Positions 42,826 through 50,986 of a stretch of 64,000 nucleotides of DNA are shown here, one piece after another; the first letter of the stretch is position 1; every line of letters starts with the position of its first letter. Source of the DNA: Halobacteriales archaeon QS_6_64_34 (GTDB taxonomy: Archaea; Halobacteriota; Halobacteria; Halobacteriales; Haloarculaceae); the NCBI GenBank assembly GCA_003020925.1, contig PXRT01000002.1, positions 59,178 to 123,177 of the forward strand, read 5' to 3'. The position numbers were made by a program, and so were the translations under genes. The notes beneath the pieces are model-generated. The model was not told where the DNA came from. It made no database searches and saw only the letters and a program-made list of their open reading frames with translations.

Positions 42826-43701
42826 ATGACGGACAAACCACAGCGACACGCAAATCCGTTCGGTCGCGAAACGGCGGACATGGACGCGGTCGCGTCCACC
42901 GTCCGCGCGTTCCTGCGGGAACGCGTCGACGCGGCCGGTGCGGACGGCGTCGTCGTCGCGATGAGCGGCGGGCTCGACTCCACGGCGACGGCGACGCTGG
43001 CCGTCCAGGCGCTGGGTCCCGACCGCGTGCTCGGCCTGGGGCTGCCCTGTTACAAGACCGACGCCTCCGCGACGATGGAGGCGGGCGTCGTGGCCGACCA
43101 CCTCGGTATCGAGTTCCAGCGGGTCCACCTCCAGCCGCTGTTGCAGGGGTTCGAACAGCATCTCGCCACGGACCTGGCGGGCGAGACGCCACGCGGTCCG
43201 ACGCCGACGCCGGACCGCGCCCAGCACAACGTCATCGCCCGACTCCGGATGTGCTGTGCGTACTACGCCGCCAACCGGCGGAACCGCCTGGTCGTCGGGA
43301 CGGCGAACCGCTCAGAGTTGCTGCTTGGCTACGTGACGAAATACGGCGACGGCGCCGCCGACCTGTTCCCGCTGGGGGGTCTCTACAAGACCGAAGTCAG
43401 GGCACTGGCGGAGTATCTCGGTCTGCCGGACCCCATCGTCGAGAAACAGCCCACCACCGGTCGCTACCCCGGCCAGACCGACGCCGACGACCTCGGGGCG
43501 ACCTACGACGTCATCGACTCGCTGCTGTACCGGGTCATCGAGGAGGGCGACCCGGTCGACGCCGCCGCCGAGGCGCTCGGCATCGACGAGTCGACCGCCC
43601 AGCGGCTGGTCTCGATGTGTGTCGAGACCGCACACAAGCGCCGGCTGGCGCCGATAGCGGACGTGAACGGGCGAGCGCGCCAGCCGACAGGCGACGACTG
43701 A
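42826..43701 (+). CDS. nadE: NAD+ synthase (ammonia-dependent)
   Basis: 291 residues from ATG 42826 ([20 protein letters not shown]). The PP-loop is [55 protein letters not shown], and [15 protein letters not shown] are family signatures. Adenylates nicotinic acid adenine dinucleotide and amidates it with ammonia; no glutaminase domain. The C-terminal 20 residues ([12 protein letters not shown]...) are also conserved. A CGTATAAGT box about 50 bases upstream may be the promoter. Confidence 0.95.
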   Translation: MTDKPQRHANPFGRETADMDAVASTVRAFLRERVDAAGADGVVVAMSGGLDSTATATLAVQALGPDRVLGLGLPCYKTDASATMEAGVVADHLGIEFQRVHLQPLLQGFEQHLATDLAGETPRGPTPTPDRAQHNVIARLRMCCAYYAANRRNRLVVGTANRSELLLGYVTKYGDGAADLFPLGGLYKTEVRALAEYLGLPDPIVEKQPTTGRYPGQTDADDLGATYDVIDSLLYRVIEEGDPVDAAAEALGIDESTAQRLVSMCVETAHKRRLAPIADVNGRARQPTGDD

Positions 43702-43772
43702 CGGGACGGACGGCCTGCAGCGGCGCTCGCGGGATGAGAAACGTCTTTGGCACCCGTCCCAAAGCGCCGCCA

Positions 43773-44807
43773 ATGACGAGCGTCAAGGAGTTCCGCGTCG
43801 ACGAGCCGGCGACCGCCACCGACCTCGGGCGCGGCTCGTTTGCCTTCACGGACGACTACTCGGTGTTCGACTGGGGGAAGATGCCCGACGAAATTCCGGA
43901 CAAGGGCGCCTCGCTGTGTACGATGGGCGCGTACAACTTCCAGCTGCTGGAGGAAAACCACGTCCCGACCCACTACGAAGGGGTCCGAACTGAATCAGAC
44001 GGGCCGGTACTGGACCTCGGCGAGGCCCTGGCGGCGGATTCGCCGCCCCAGGAGATGGTCATCTCGCTGACCCAGGTCCCGAACCTGCCCGAGGCGGGCG
44101 GCGAGTACGACTACGACGCCTACCACGCCGAGGCCGGCGAGAACTACCTCATCCCGCTGGAAATCGTCTTCCGCAACCGCGTGGGTACCGGCTCGTCGCT
44201 ACGTCGTCGGACCGACCCTGCAGACCACGGGCTGGACTTCACCGAGTGGCCAGACCGCGTCGTCGAACTTGCCGAGCCAATCGTGGAGTTCTCCACGAAA
44301 TACGAGGAACAGGACCGCTATCTCGACCGCGCCGAAGCCGAGCGCATCGCCGGGACTGCGAGTCTCGACCGCCTGGAGGAGCTGGCCCTGGCCGTCGACC
44401 ACCTCGTCACCGACGCCGCCGCCGAGGCCGACCTCGTCCACGAGGACGGGAAAATCGAGTGTCTCTACCACGACGGGGGCATACGGGTCGCGGACGTCGT
44501 CGGGACCTTCGACGAGAACCGCTTTTCCTACGACGGCCAGCAGGTCTCGAAAGAGGTCATCCGCCAGTACCACAAGCGAACCCAGCCCGACTGGGTCGAG
44601 GCCGTCAGCGCCGCCAAGGAGCGGGCCACCGATGAGGGCGTCGCCGACTGGAAGTCGCTGTGTGACCAGTCGCCGGCACCGCTCGACGACGACGTACTCG
44701 GGGTCGCCCGCGACCTCTACTGTGCCGGGACGAACGCCTACGTCGACGGCGATGTCTTCGGGGCGCCGTCGCTCGAAGCGGCTGTCGACGCCGTTCAGGA
44801 CCTCTAG
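43773..44807 (+). CDS. purC: Phosphoribosylaminoimidazole-succinocarboxamide synthase
   Basis: 344 residues from ATG 43773. [30 protein letters not shown] is the SAICAR synthetase N-terminal lobe, [19 protein letters not shown] the substrate loop, and [29 protein letters not shown] the catalytic C-lobe. Haloarchaeal form, longer than bacterial PurC. Joins aspartate to CAIR in de novo purine synthesis. Separated from nadE by 71 bases; other pur genes lie within 4 kb. Confidence 0.94.
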   Translation: MTSVKEFRVDEPATATDLGRGSFAFTDDYSVFDWGKMPDEIPDKGASLCTMGAYNFQLLEENHVPTHYEGVRTESDGPVLDLGEALAADSPPQEMVISLTQVPNLPEAGGEYDYDAYHAEAGENYLIPLEIVFRNRVGTGSSLRRRTDPADHGLDFTEWPDRVVELAEPIVEFSTKYEEQDRYLDRAEAERIAGTASLDRLEELALAVDHLVTDAAAEADLVHEDGKIECLYHDGGIRVADVVGTFDENRFSYDGQQVSKEVIRQYHKRTQPDWVEAVSAAKERATDEGVADWKSLCDQSPAPLDDDVLGVARDLYCAGTNAYVDGDVFGAPSLEAAVDAVQDL

Positions 44808-45137
44808 CGCCGGAAACAGGAAGACGGCGTCGAGGGCGGAATACTGCGGTGAGCGGGTCAGTACCACCGAGATTGTCGAGGCCACAGCGTCCGAGCGTGC
44901 AGCGCTCCGGGACGGCGACTATCTCTGTGTCACCTGTCGACGGCAGCGCCAGCTGACGAGCCCGTAGTCGAATTTGGGGACAATAGCTCGCGGTTCCACC
45001 GTCGTCGGGCGGCGTGGCGCCCGTCTACCAGAGACCACCGCTCCTCGGCTCGGGGCTCCAGTGGCGCCTCGGGTGGCTTAGTCGTCTGCCTCTACGAAGC
45101 GGACGGCGAAGTGTTCGGGTACGAGACCCTCACTGGC
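44808..45137 (+). other. Spacer between purC and purU with a zinc-ribbon gene scrap
   Basis: In one plus-strand frame ending at TAG 44965-44967 the translation reads EYCGERVSTTEIVEATASER and later DGDYLCVTCRRQRQLTSP, which looks like the C-terminal part of a small zinc-ribbon protein, but no start codon is available in frame. The remainder (44968-45137) shows nothing I can support beyond a repeated CTGGCTTAGTCGTC / GTGGCTTAGTCGTC (about 45074-45147), a short direct repeat reaching into the end of purU. Confidence 0.35.
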
Positions 45138-46115
45138 TTAGTCGTCCGCTTCGGCCTCCGCCTCGTCCTCGTCGGCCACGAACTCCCCGAGTCCGTCGAT
45201 AGGGCGGTCCGGGTTCTCGTCTTCGAGCGTCTCCGGCGTGCCCAGTTGGGCGTCGGTGTTCTCGGGGTCCCGGAGCTTCGTCCGGCCACGGTGGACCGTC
45301 ACCTCGTCGTTGAGGTGAAGCTTGATGCCCTCGATGAGCGCCTCCGCTTCCAGCGGCTGGCCGAGCTTCTGGAGGTCCTCCTCGGTCGCGTCGTCGGGGA
45401 CGTTGAAGGCTCGCTGGGTGATGATGGGGCCCTGGTCCAGGTCGGTCGTGACGTAGTGGGCCGTGACGCCGGCGATGCGGACGCCCTCCTCGATGGCCTG
45501 CATGTACGCCGAGGCGCCGGGGAACGCGGGTAACAAACTCGGGTGGACGTTGATAATCCGGTTCTCGTAACGGAAGACGACGTCAGGCGAGAGGATGCGC
45601 ATGTACCGGGCGAGCACGATGAGGTCGGCGTCGTACTCGGCGAGCAGGTCGAGCAGGTGCGCCTCGTCGGGAGTGCCCTTCTCGTCGCCGATGTCGTGGA
45701 AGGGGACGTCGTACTTCTGGGCGAGCGGTTCGAGGTCGTCGTGGTTGCCGATGACGACCTCGATGTCGGCCCCGAGGTCGCCGTTGGCCCAGGCCTCGAA
45801 GAGGGCTTCGAGACAGTGCGATTCCTTCGTCACGAGCACCGCGATGGACTGGGTCTCGCGGTCGGCGGGGAACCGGACCTGCGTGTCGACGCCGAGTTCC
45901 GCACCCAGCTCGGTCAGGTCCTCGCGGAGCTTCGCCTCCGTCGTCACCATCTCGGCGGTGTCGACGTGCATCGTCATCCGGAAGACGCCCTCCCGGACCG
46001 CCTGGTCGAGGTCCTCGATGTTGATACCACGCTCGAAGAGCAGGGACGTGACTTCGGCGATGAGCCCCGTATCGTCCTCGCCGATGACCGTGATCTCGGT
46101 CAACGCGTGTCTCAC
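45138..46115 (-). CDS. purU: Formyltetrahydrofolate deformylase
   Basis: About 325 residues. GTG 46113-46115 (VRHALTEITVIGEDDTGLIA) is the likely start; earlier in-frame GTG codons exist. An ACT domain (about 1-80) is followed by a formyltransferase-like domain with INVHPSLLPAF and VTAHYVTTDLDQGPII supplying His and Asp. It hydrolyses 10-formyl-THF to formate and THF; formate can feed PurP/PurT-type purine steps. After about residue 280 a highly acidic tail (DEDEAEAEADD) extends past the family end. Confidence 0.9.
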   Translation of the reverse strand: MRHALTEITVIGEDDTGLIAEVTSLLFERGINIEDLDQAVREGVFRMTMHVDTAEMVTTEAKLREDLTELGAELGVDTQVRFPADRETQSIAVLVTKESHCLEALFEAWANGDLGADIEVVIGNHDDLEPLAQKYDVPFHDIGDEKGTPDEAHLLDLLAEYDADLIVLARYMRILSPDVVFRYENRIINVHPSLLPAFPGASAYMQAIEEGVRIAGVTAHYVTTDLDQGPIITQRAFNVPDDATEEDLQKLGQPLEAEALIEGIKLHLNDEVTVHRGRTKLRDPENTDAQLGTPETLEDENPDRPIDGLGEFVADEDEAEAEADD

Positions 46116-46235
46116 AGCCGGCACCTCCGGGCGAACTCGGTAGTCATTGACGTGGGTTCGACCTGGGCGATTCAAAAGGCTTCGTTTTCAGCCACCGGCG
46201 GTATAGCTTAGTTCCTCCAGTTATAAGATGTCCAC

Positions 46236-47117
46236 GTGAGCGACGAGTTGCCGGCCGTCGTCTGTGTCGACGCCGACGAGGGGATTCGAACGGCGACAGT
46301 TCAAGCGCTGGAAGCAGCCGGATTCGAGGTCCGGCCGAGCGGGTCGGTCGCGGACACCGAGACGGCGCTGGACGACAGCGTCGGCTGTGTCGTCACGGCG
46401 GCCACGCTGCCCGACGGCGGTGGGTTCGACGTGGTCGAACTCGTTCGTGACCGCTACCCCGACTGTGCGTGTGTGCTGTTTACCGACGAACAGCCGGCCG
46501 ACCTCCCCAGAGGCGGGCGCGAGCAGGTCATCGAGTACGTCCCGCGGACGGTCTCGGACGCCCACGACCGGCTCGTCGACGTGGTCACGGCCGCAGCCAG
46601 CGGGACGACCCAGGCGGCCTACCCGGTTCCCGAAAACGAGGCGGAACGGCTGGCGGCCCTCGCTGCTTACGACCTCGAGGAGCTGTCGGCACTGGACACC
46701 TTCGAGCGGCTGACGTCGCTGATTACGAGCCACTTCGACATCGACGTGGCCTTCGTCGGCCTCGTCGACAGCCACGAGGAGCGGTTCGTAGCCTGCGAGG
46801 GGGCGAACTGGCGGACGATCTCCCGCGAGGACAGCATCTGTACACACACTATCCTCACTGGCGACGTGATGGTCGTCGAGGACATCCAGAACGACCCCCG
46901 CTTCGCCGCCGTCGACCAGCTCAAGGAACCCGACATCCGGTCCTACGCCGGCGCTCGCATCACCGACGGCGAGGGGAACGCGCTGGGAGCGGTCTGCTGT
47001 ATCCACGGTGAGCCCCGGTCGTACACACAGGCCGAGGTCGACGACCTCCGCCGCTTTGCCGACGAGGTCGAGGAGCAACTGGCACTGCGCCAGCGGCTGA
47101 AGGAGGGGAGTGAGTGA
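46236..47117 (+). CDS. Receiver-like plus GAF domain protein
   Basis: 293 residues from GTG 46236. Residues 1-125 form a receiver-like fold (AVVCVDADEGIRTATVQALE) but the phospho-acceptor position reads TAATLPDGG, without the expected Asp, so it is probably not phosphorylated. Residues about 140-290 are a GAF domain (LTSLITSHFDIDVAFVGLVD, FVACEGANWR, SICTHTIL, GAVCCIHGEPRSYT) with several cysteines. It overlaps or abuts the next gene (1-base gap to ATG 47119), forming a sensor/ATPase-like pair. Confidence 0.85.
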   Translation: MSDELPAVVCVDADEGIRTATVQALEAAGFEVRPSGSVADTETALDDSVGCVVTAATLPDGGGFDVVELVRDRYPDCACVLFTDEQPADLPRGGREQVIEYVPRTVSDAHDRLVDVVTAAASGTTQAAYPVPENEAERLAALAAYDLEELSALDTFERLTSLITSHFDIDVAFVGLVDSHEERFVACEGANWRTISREDSICTHTILTGDVMVVEDIQNDPRFAAVDQLKEPDIRSYAGARITDGEGNALGAVCCIHGEPRSYTQAEVDDLRRFADEVEEQLALRQRLKEGSE

Positions 47118-47118
47118 G

Positions 47119-47775
47119 ATGGCGACCCGACATGGGGCCGGCTACGAGTTCCCGGGTCTCCCCCTGAAACGCGTCGACGCGGGGACGAACCTGCTGCTGA
47201 CCGGGCCGGCACTCGAGGGGGCTCGGGAGCTGCTGTTGGGGCTCCTGCTTGGCGAGGACGGCGTGCTCATAATCACCGCCGACACCAGCGCCCGGAAAAT
47301 ACTCTCGGCGTTCGAGGGCGTTGGCGGCCGAATCGACCGCGACCGGGTCCGGGTCGTCAGCTGCACGCAGGAACGGGACGACGAACTCGGTGACTTCGTC
47401 GCCTCGGTCGGCTCGCCGGGCGACCTCACCGGCATCGGTATCGAGTACTCGGGCCAGTACGAGCAGGTGTACGCGCGGGGCTATGACACGGTGCGGACTG
47501 GCATCTACACGCTGACGCCGCTGCTGGTGTACAGCGAAGACGTCCGGCCGGTCTTTCGCTTTGTCAACACGGTCACCAGCCGCATCCGGACCGCCGACGG
47601 GCTTGGCATCTGTGCCATCAACCCCTCGGCCCACGACGAGCAGGTCATCAACAGCATCGCTCAGCCGTTCGACGCCCGCATCGACGTCCGCGAAGTCAAG
47701 GGCACCGTCGAACTACGGGTGACGGGGCTGCCCGGCCAGCCGACCGAGTGGACGGCCGTGCCGGCACTTTCATAA
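47119..47775 (+). CDS. RecA/KaiC-superfamily-like protein lacking a Walker A motif (DUF7504-like)
   Basis: 218 residues from ATG 47119. Topology follows RAD55/KaiC-type proteins: LLTGPALEGARELLLGLL sits where Walker A should be but lacks GxxxxGK(T/S), then GVLIITADTSARKILSAFEG, a middle TRIGIEYSGQYEQVYARGYD-like helix, LTPLLVYSEDVRPVFRFVNT and LGICAINPSAHDEQVINSIA (Walker B strand without the acidic residue). Likely a non-ATPase signalling scaffold paired with the upstream GAF protein. Haloarchaea encode many such pairs. Confidence 0.75.
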   Translation: MATRHGAGYEFPGLPLKRVDAGTNLLLTGPALEGARELLLGLLLGEDGVLIITADTSARKILSAFEGVGGRIDRDRVRVVSCTQERDDELGDFVASVGSPGDLTGIGIEYSGQYEQVYARGYDTVRTGIYTLTPLLVYSEDVRPVFRFVNTVTSRIRTADGLGICAINPSAHDEQVINSIAQPFDARIDVREVKGTVELRVTGLPGQPTEWTAVPALS

Positions 47776-47813
47776 CACAAGCGTTTTCTCCGCCGCCCGC
47801 CCGGTCCTCAGTA

Positions 47814-48068
47814 ATGACCGCCTTTACCGCGACCGTCACGGTCCGGCTGAAACGCGGGGTGCTCGACCCCGAGGCCGAGACCACGCAGCGCTCGCTCGAA
47901 CGCCTCGGCTTCGAACTGGACGACCTGCGTAGCGCCGACGTGTTCGAACTGGACCTTGAGGCCGGGGACGCCGACGGCGCCGCCGACCGCGCCGAGGAGA
48001 TGGCCGAACGGCTGCTGGCGAACCCGACCATCCACGACTACACCGTGGAGGTCGCCCGGGCCGAATGA
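47814..48068 (+). CDS. purS: Phosphoribosylformylglycinamidine synthase subunit PurS
   Basis: 84 residues from ATG 47814. ATVTVRLKRGVLDPEAETTQ RSLERLGF and VEVARAE match PurS, the small dimeric bridge of the three-part FGAM synthase with PurQ and PurL. It overlaps purQ by 4 bases (ATGA). purL is not in the window. Confidence 0.95.
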   Translation: MTAFTATVTVRLKRGVLDPEAETTQRSLERLGFELDDLRSADVFELDLEAGDADGAADRAEEMAERLLANPTIHDYTVEVARAE

Positions 48069-48742
48069 CGATTGCAGTGATACGGTTCGGCGGCTCGAAC
48101 TGCGACCGCGATTCCGTCCAGGCGCTCGAATCGATGGGGTTCGACGCGGAACTCGTCTGGCACGCCGACGGGCTCCCCGAGGACACGACTGGCATCATGC
48201 TCCCCGGCGGGTTCTCGTATGGCGATTACCTGCGGGCGGGCGCGATGGCCGCTCGCTCGCCCATCATGGGCGAGGTCCGCGAGGCCGCAGCCGACGGGAC
48301 GCCGGTGCTTGGCGTCTGTAACGGCGCCCAGATTGGCTGTGAATCGTCGCTGACCCCCGGCGCCTTCACCACCAACGAGAGCGCCCGCTTCCAGTGTGAA
48401 CACGTCCATCTCCGCGTCGAAAACGCCGAAACCCCCTGGACAAGCCGGTACGGGGAAGGCGATGTCATCGAACTCCCAATCGCCCACGGCGAGGGCCGCT
48501 ACGAGATTCCCGACGACCGGCTGGACGAACTCGAAGCCGAGGGCCGCATCCTCTTCAAGTACTGCAACGAAGACGGCGAGGTCACGCCGGAGGCAAACCC
48601 CAACGGCTCGAAACACGCCGTCGCCGGCGTCACCGGCGAGTGTGACCACGTCGCCGTGATGATGCCCCACCCCGAGCGGGCCTCGCTGGAAGACCTCGGC
48701 CGAACTGACGGCCAGCCGGTGCTGTCCGGGTTCGCCGATTAG
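48065..48742 (+). CDS. purQ: Phosphoribosylformylglycinamidine synthase subunit PurQ (glutaminase)
   Basis: 225 residues. Class-I glutamine amidotransferase: nucleophile Cys in VLGVCNGAQIG (about residue 86), His and Glu in MMPHPERAS; IRFGGSNCDRDSVQALES and LPGGFSYGDYLRAGAMAARS complete the PurQ pattern. Supplies ammonia to PurL in purine synthesis, coupled to purS. The 48743-48970 spacer shows only AT-rich promoter-like patches. Confidence 0.96.
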   Translation: MTIAVIRFGGSNCDRDSVQALESMGFDAELVWHADGLPEDTTGIMLPGGFSYGDYLRAGAMAARSPIMGEVREAAADGTPVLGVCNGAQIGCESSLTPGAFTTNESARFQCEHVHLRVENAETPWTSRYGEGDVIELPIAHGEGRYEIPDDRLDELEAEGRILFKYCNEDGEVTPEANPNGSKHAVAGVTGECDHVAVMMPHPERASLEDLGRTDGQPVLSGFAD

Positions 48743-48970
48743 CGCCACGAGAACGACGGCTACGCGTATATGCAGCCGTAGCTCGGTGCTACCGCTCCGG
48801 GAGTTCGCCAAAGGGATAGGATGGGGCCAGTGGAGCGTGTGACATAGTCCGGGGCCCCTACGTACCAGTAAGATACCTACTGATAAAAACGCCAGCCTAC
48901 CGGAGTGAAAGTGAAACTGGTCGCCTCACGCGGTCACCACACTCTTTTCGCCCCGGTGCGTAATCGACGT

Positions 48971-49165
48971 ATGGACAGTGACGAGACGGCGGTCTCGATG
49001 ACCGTCGACCCCGATAATCTCGGGAGCGTGGACGACGAGACCGCGCTCGCCTCGTATCGGCGCCGCCGACGGCTACAGCCCGGACTCGTCGCCGGTAGCG
49101 CCGAGTGCGACGTACACCGCAGCCGTGGCGGCCAGCCCGACGCCGACGGCCACTTCGACGGTTAA
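48971..49165 (+). CDS. Doubtful short hypothetical protein
   Basis: 64 residues from ATG 48971: acidic start MDSDETAVSMTVDPDNLGSV, then ALASYRRRRRLQPG and a basic tail. A CTCTTTTC box about 30 bases upstream would fit a leaderless promoter, but the last 93 bases overlap the membrane-protein gene on the other strand and the composition changes there, so it may be only the N-terminal piece of a lost gene. Confidence 0.3.
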   Translation: MDSDETAVSMTVDPDNLGSVDDETALASYRRRRRLQPGLVAGSAECDVHRSRGGQPDADGHFDG

Positions 49166-49462
49166 CAGGTCGCGGCCGCGATTCATGTACGCGAGCGCGA
49201 GCACCGCGAGGACGACCGGGCCAAACGCCGCGTAAGCGGTTACCGCCCGGCGACGCACCGGATGCAGGTCGGTGAGGTTGAACGTCACACCGACGAGCGT
49301 GGCGAGCCCGGCGAGCAGCCCGAGCGGGAGCGCGACCAGCGCAGCGAACTCGGTCGCGAGGAGTTCGATGACCGGGACGGCGACGAGCAGGGCGGTCGTG
49401 ACCGCCGCGCCGACAGCGACGAGCGGGGCCAACCAGCGCGGGTCGGTCGAGTCGCTGACCAT
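49073..49462 (-). CDS. Small four-helix membrane protein
   Basis: 129 residues from ATG 49462 (MVSDSTDPRWLAPLVAVGAA), four hydrophobic segments (about 11-32, 36-60, 73-95, 100-125). The loop LTDLHPVRRRAVTAYAAFGP is conserved-looking. No family assigned. It starts 6 bases after the RaSEA stop, so it is probably the last gene of that transcript. Confidence 0.75.
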   Translation of the reverse strand: MVSDSTDPRWLAPLVAVGAAVTTALLVAVPVIELLATEFAALVALPLGLLAGLATLVGVTFNLTDLHPVRRRAVTAYAAFGPVVLAVLALAYMNRGRDLLTVEVAVGVGLAATAAVYVALGATGDESGL

Positions 49463-49467
49463 GCCAG

Positions 49468-50544
49468 TTACCGTGCCAGCGGCAGCGCGTAACTGTGTTC
49501 GCGCTCCAGGACGGCCTCGTAGGTCGCCTCGCACTCGCAGCTGACCTGTTCGAAGACGCTCGGGTCCTGGCGGAGGTCGAAGTCCTTGATAGCGCGCTGA
49601 ACCCGGTCGTCACACTCGCCGCAGTTGTGTGGCCCCCGGTCGCTGCCGTGCCCGACGGGGTCCGAGACGACGATGACGTCCTCGTCGGCGGTCTCCTCTA
49701 AGACCTCGGCGACCGACCAGAGCCACGGGGGCCGGTAGCCGCCGTCGTGATACAGCTCCTCGACCATCGTGTACCGCTGGACGTTACAGGGGTTCATCGA
49801 GACGGTGTGACAGCCGTCGACGGCCGCGCACCTGCGGACCGAGGATTTCATGTCCTCGACCGCCTCTGCCTCCGTGAGGAAGGGCGGCTTCATCAGCAGG
49901 TAGGCCTTGATGCCGGCGCCGGCCTCGCGGGCCGCCTCGCAGGCGTCCTCGAAGTCAGCGAAGTCGAAGTACTTGTTCACGCAGTCGTGGCGCACCCGGT
50001 CGGTGGCGGTCTCCAGCCCGACGGCCACGTCCGTCTCCAGGCCGGCCTCGACGAAGTCGCCCACGCGCTCGTCCTCGACGAAGTCGGGCAGCGACTCGAC
50101 GACGATGCGGTCGCGGTCGGCGAAGGTGTCGGCGATGGCCTCGCGGGTCCGGGCGGGCACCTCGCGCTCGTCGAGGAAGCTCCCGGAGGTGTAGATTTTG
50201 ATGAGCCCCGAGGGGTCCTCGGCGTTCTCGTCCTCGTGGGTCAGACAGTGGTCTATCTGGGCCATGAGGTCCTCGTGAGCGACGCTGCCGCCCTCGACGG
50301 ACTCGGCGACGTACCCACACATCGTACAGCCACCGGCCCGCGCCCATCGGCAGCCGCCGGTGTTGAGGATGATTGTGAGTGACTGATAGACGCCGTCTGG
50401 CGTGTTATCCTCGTCGAGCCAGACACGGGTGGGCTCTCGGGGGTCGTAGGTGGAATCGTTGCGCGAGCGGACCTCGCGCATCACCGCGTTGTGGGCGTCC
50501 ATCCCCTTGCCCTGCTCGTATACGTCGGGACTGGGCTTGCTCAT
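49468..50544 (-). CDS. raSEA: Archaeosine synthesis radical SAM protein RaSEA
   Basis: 358 residues. The cluster-binding cysteines are in GGCRWARAGGCTMCGYVAES (C-x7-C-x2-C), an unusual spacing shared by the ELP3-like RaSEA proteins; later IKIYTSGSFLDEREVP, SLPDFVEDERVGDFVEAGLE, GLETATDRVRHDCVNKYF and YLLMKPPFLTEAEAVEDM. With ArcS it converts preQ0-lysine-modified G15 of tRNA into archaeosine. arcS and tgtA lie close by on the same strand. Confidence 0.92.
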   Translation of the reverse strand: MSKPSPDVYEQGKGMDAHNAVMREVRSRNDSTYDPREPTRVWLDEDNTPDGVYQSLTIILNTGGCRWARAGGCTMCGYVAESVEGGSVAHEDLMAQIDHCLTHEDENAEDPSGLIKIYTSGSFLDEREVPARTREAIADTFADRDRIVVESLPDFVEDERVGDFVEAGLETDVAVGLETATDRVRHDCVNKYFDFADFEDACEAAREAGAGIKAYLLMKPPFLTEAEAVEDMKSSVRRCAAVDGCHTVSMNPCNVQRYTMVEELYHDGGYRPPWLWSVAEVLEETADEDVIVVSDPVGHGSDRGPHNCGECDDRVQRAIKDFDLRQDPSVFEQVSCECEATYEAVLEREHSYALPLAR

Positions 50545-50597
50545 TAGGCCGTTTTTGCCCGTCGGCGCGTATAGCTCCTGCGTTACCAGGAAAATCT

Positions 50598-50927
50598 ATG
50601 GGGGTCGATGACAAACATTCCCGTCGAATGGGGGACGCGTACAAGTGCAAGGACTGCGGGACAGTAGTCGAGACGCTACAGAGCTGTCCGTCGTGTGGCG
50701 AGTCGGCGATGCGGCCGATTCAATCGTCGGTGGAGGGCGACGTCATGTCGGATATCACCGAATCGGGGACAGTGGAAGGAGATACTACCGAGGCGTCCTC
50801 GACAGCACGGTCGAGCGAGGCCGAGGAATCGACGCGAGCGGCGACGGAATCTGACGGGTCGCCGCGGGGCAAATCTGCGTCCCGCAGCGAGTCGGGACTG
50901 CTGTCGTGGTTGAAATCACTGTTCTGA
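50598..50927 (+). CDS. Zinc-ribbon protein with Ser/Glu-rich tail
   Basis: 109 residues from ATG 50598. YKCKDCGTVVETLQSCPSCG is a C-x2-C/C-x2-C ribbon (about residues 16-36). The middle is a low-complexity Ser/Thr/Glu region (TEASSTARSSEAEESTRAAT) and the C-terminus SGLLSWLKSLF is an amphipathic helix that may dock to membrane or partner. Inserted on the opposite strand between raSEA and arcS. Confidence 0.8.
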   Translation: MGVDDKHSRRMGDAYKCKDCGTVVETLQSCPSCGESAMRPIQSSVEGDVMSDITESGTVEGDTTEASSTARSSEAEESTRAATESDGSPRGKSASRSESGLLSWLKSLF

Positions 50928-50986
50928 CTCCGGGATGCCGTCGATACGAGGGTCGGTCCATAGTCGTTTTCGGGAACGCCGACCGC

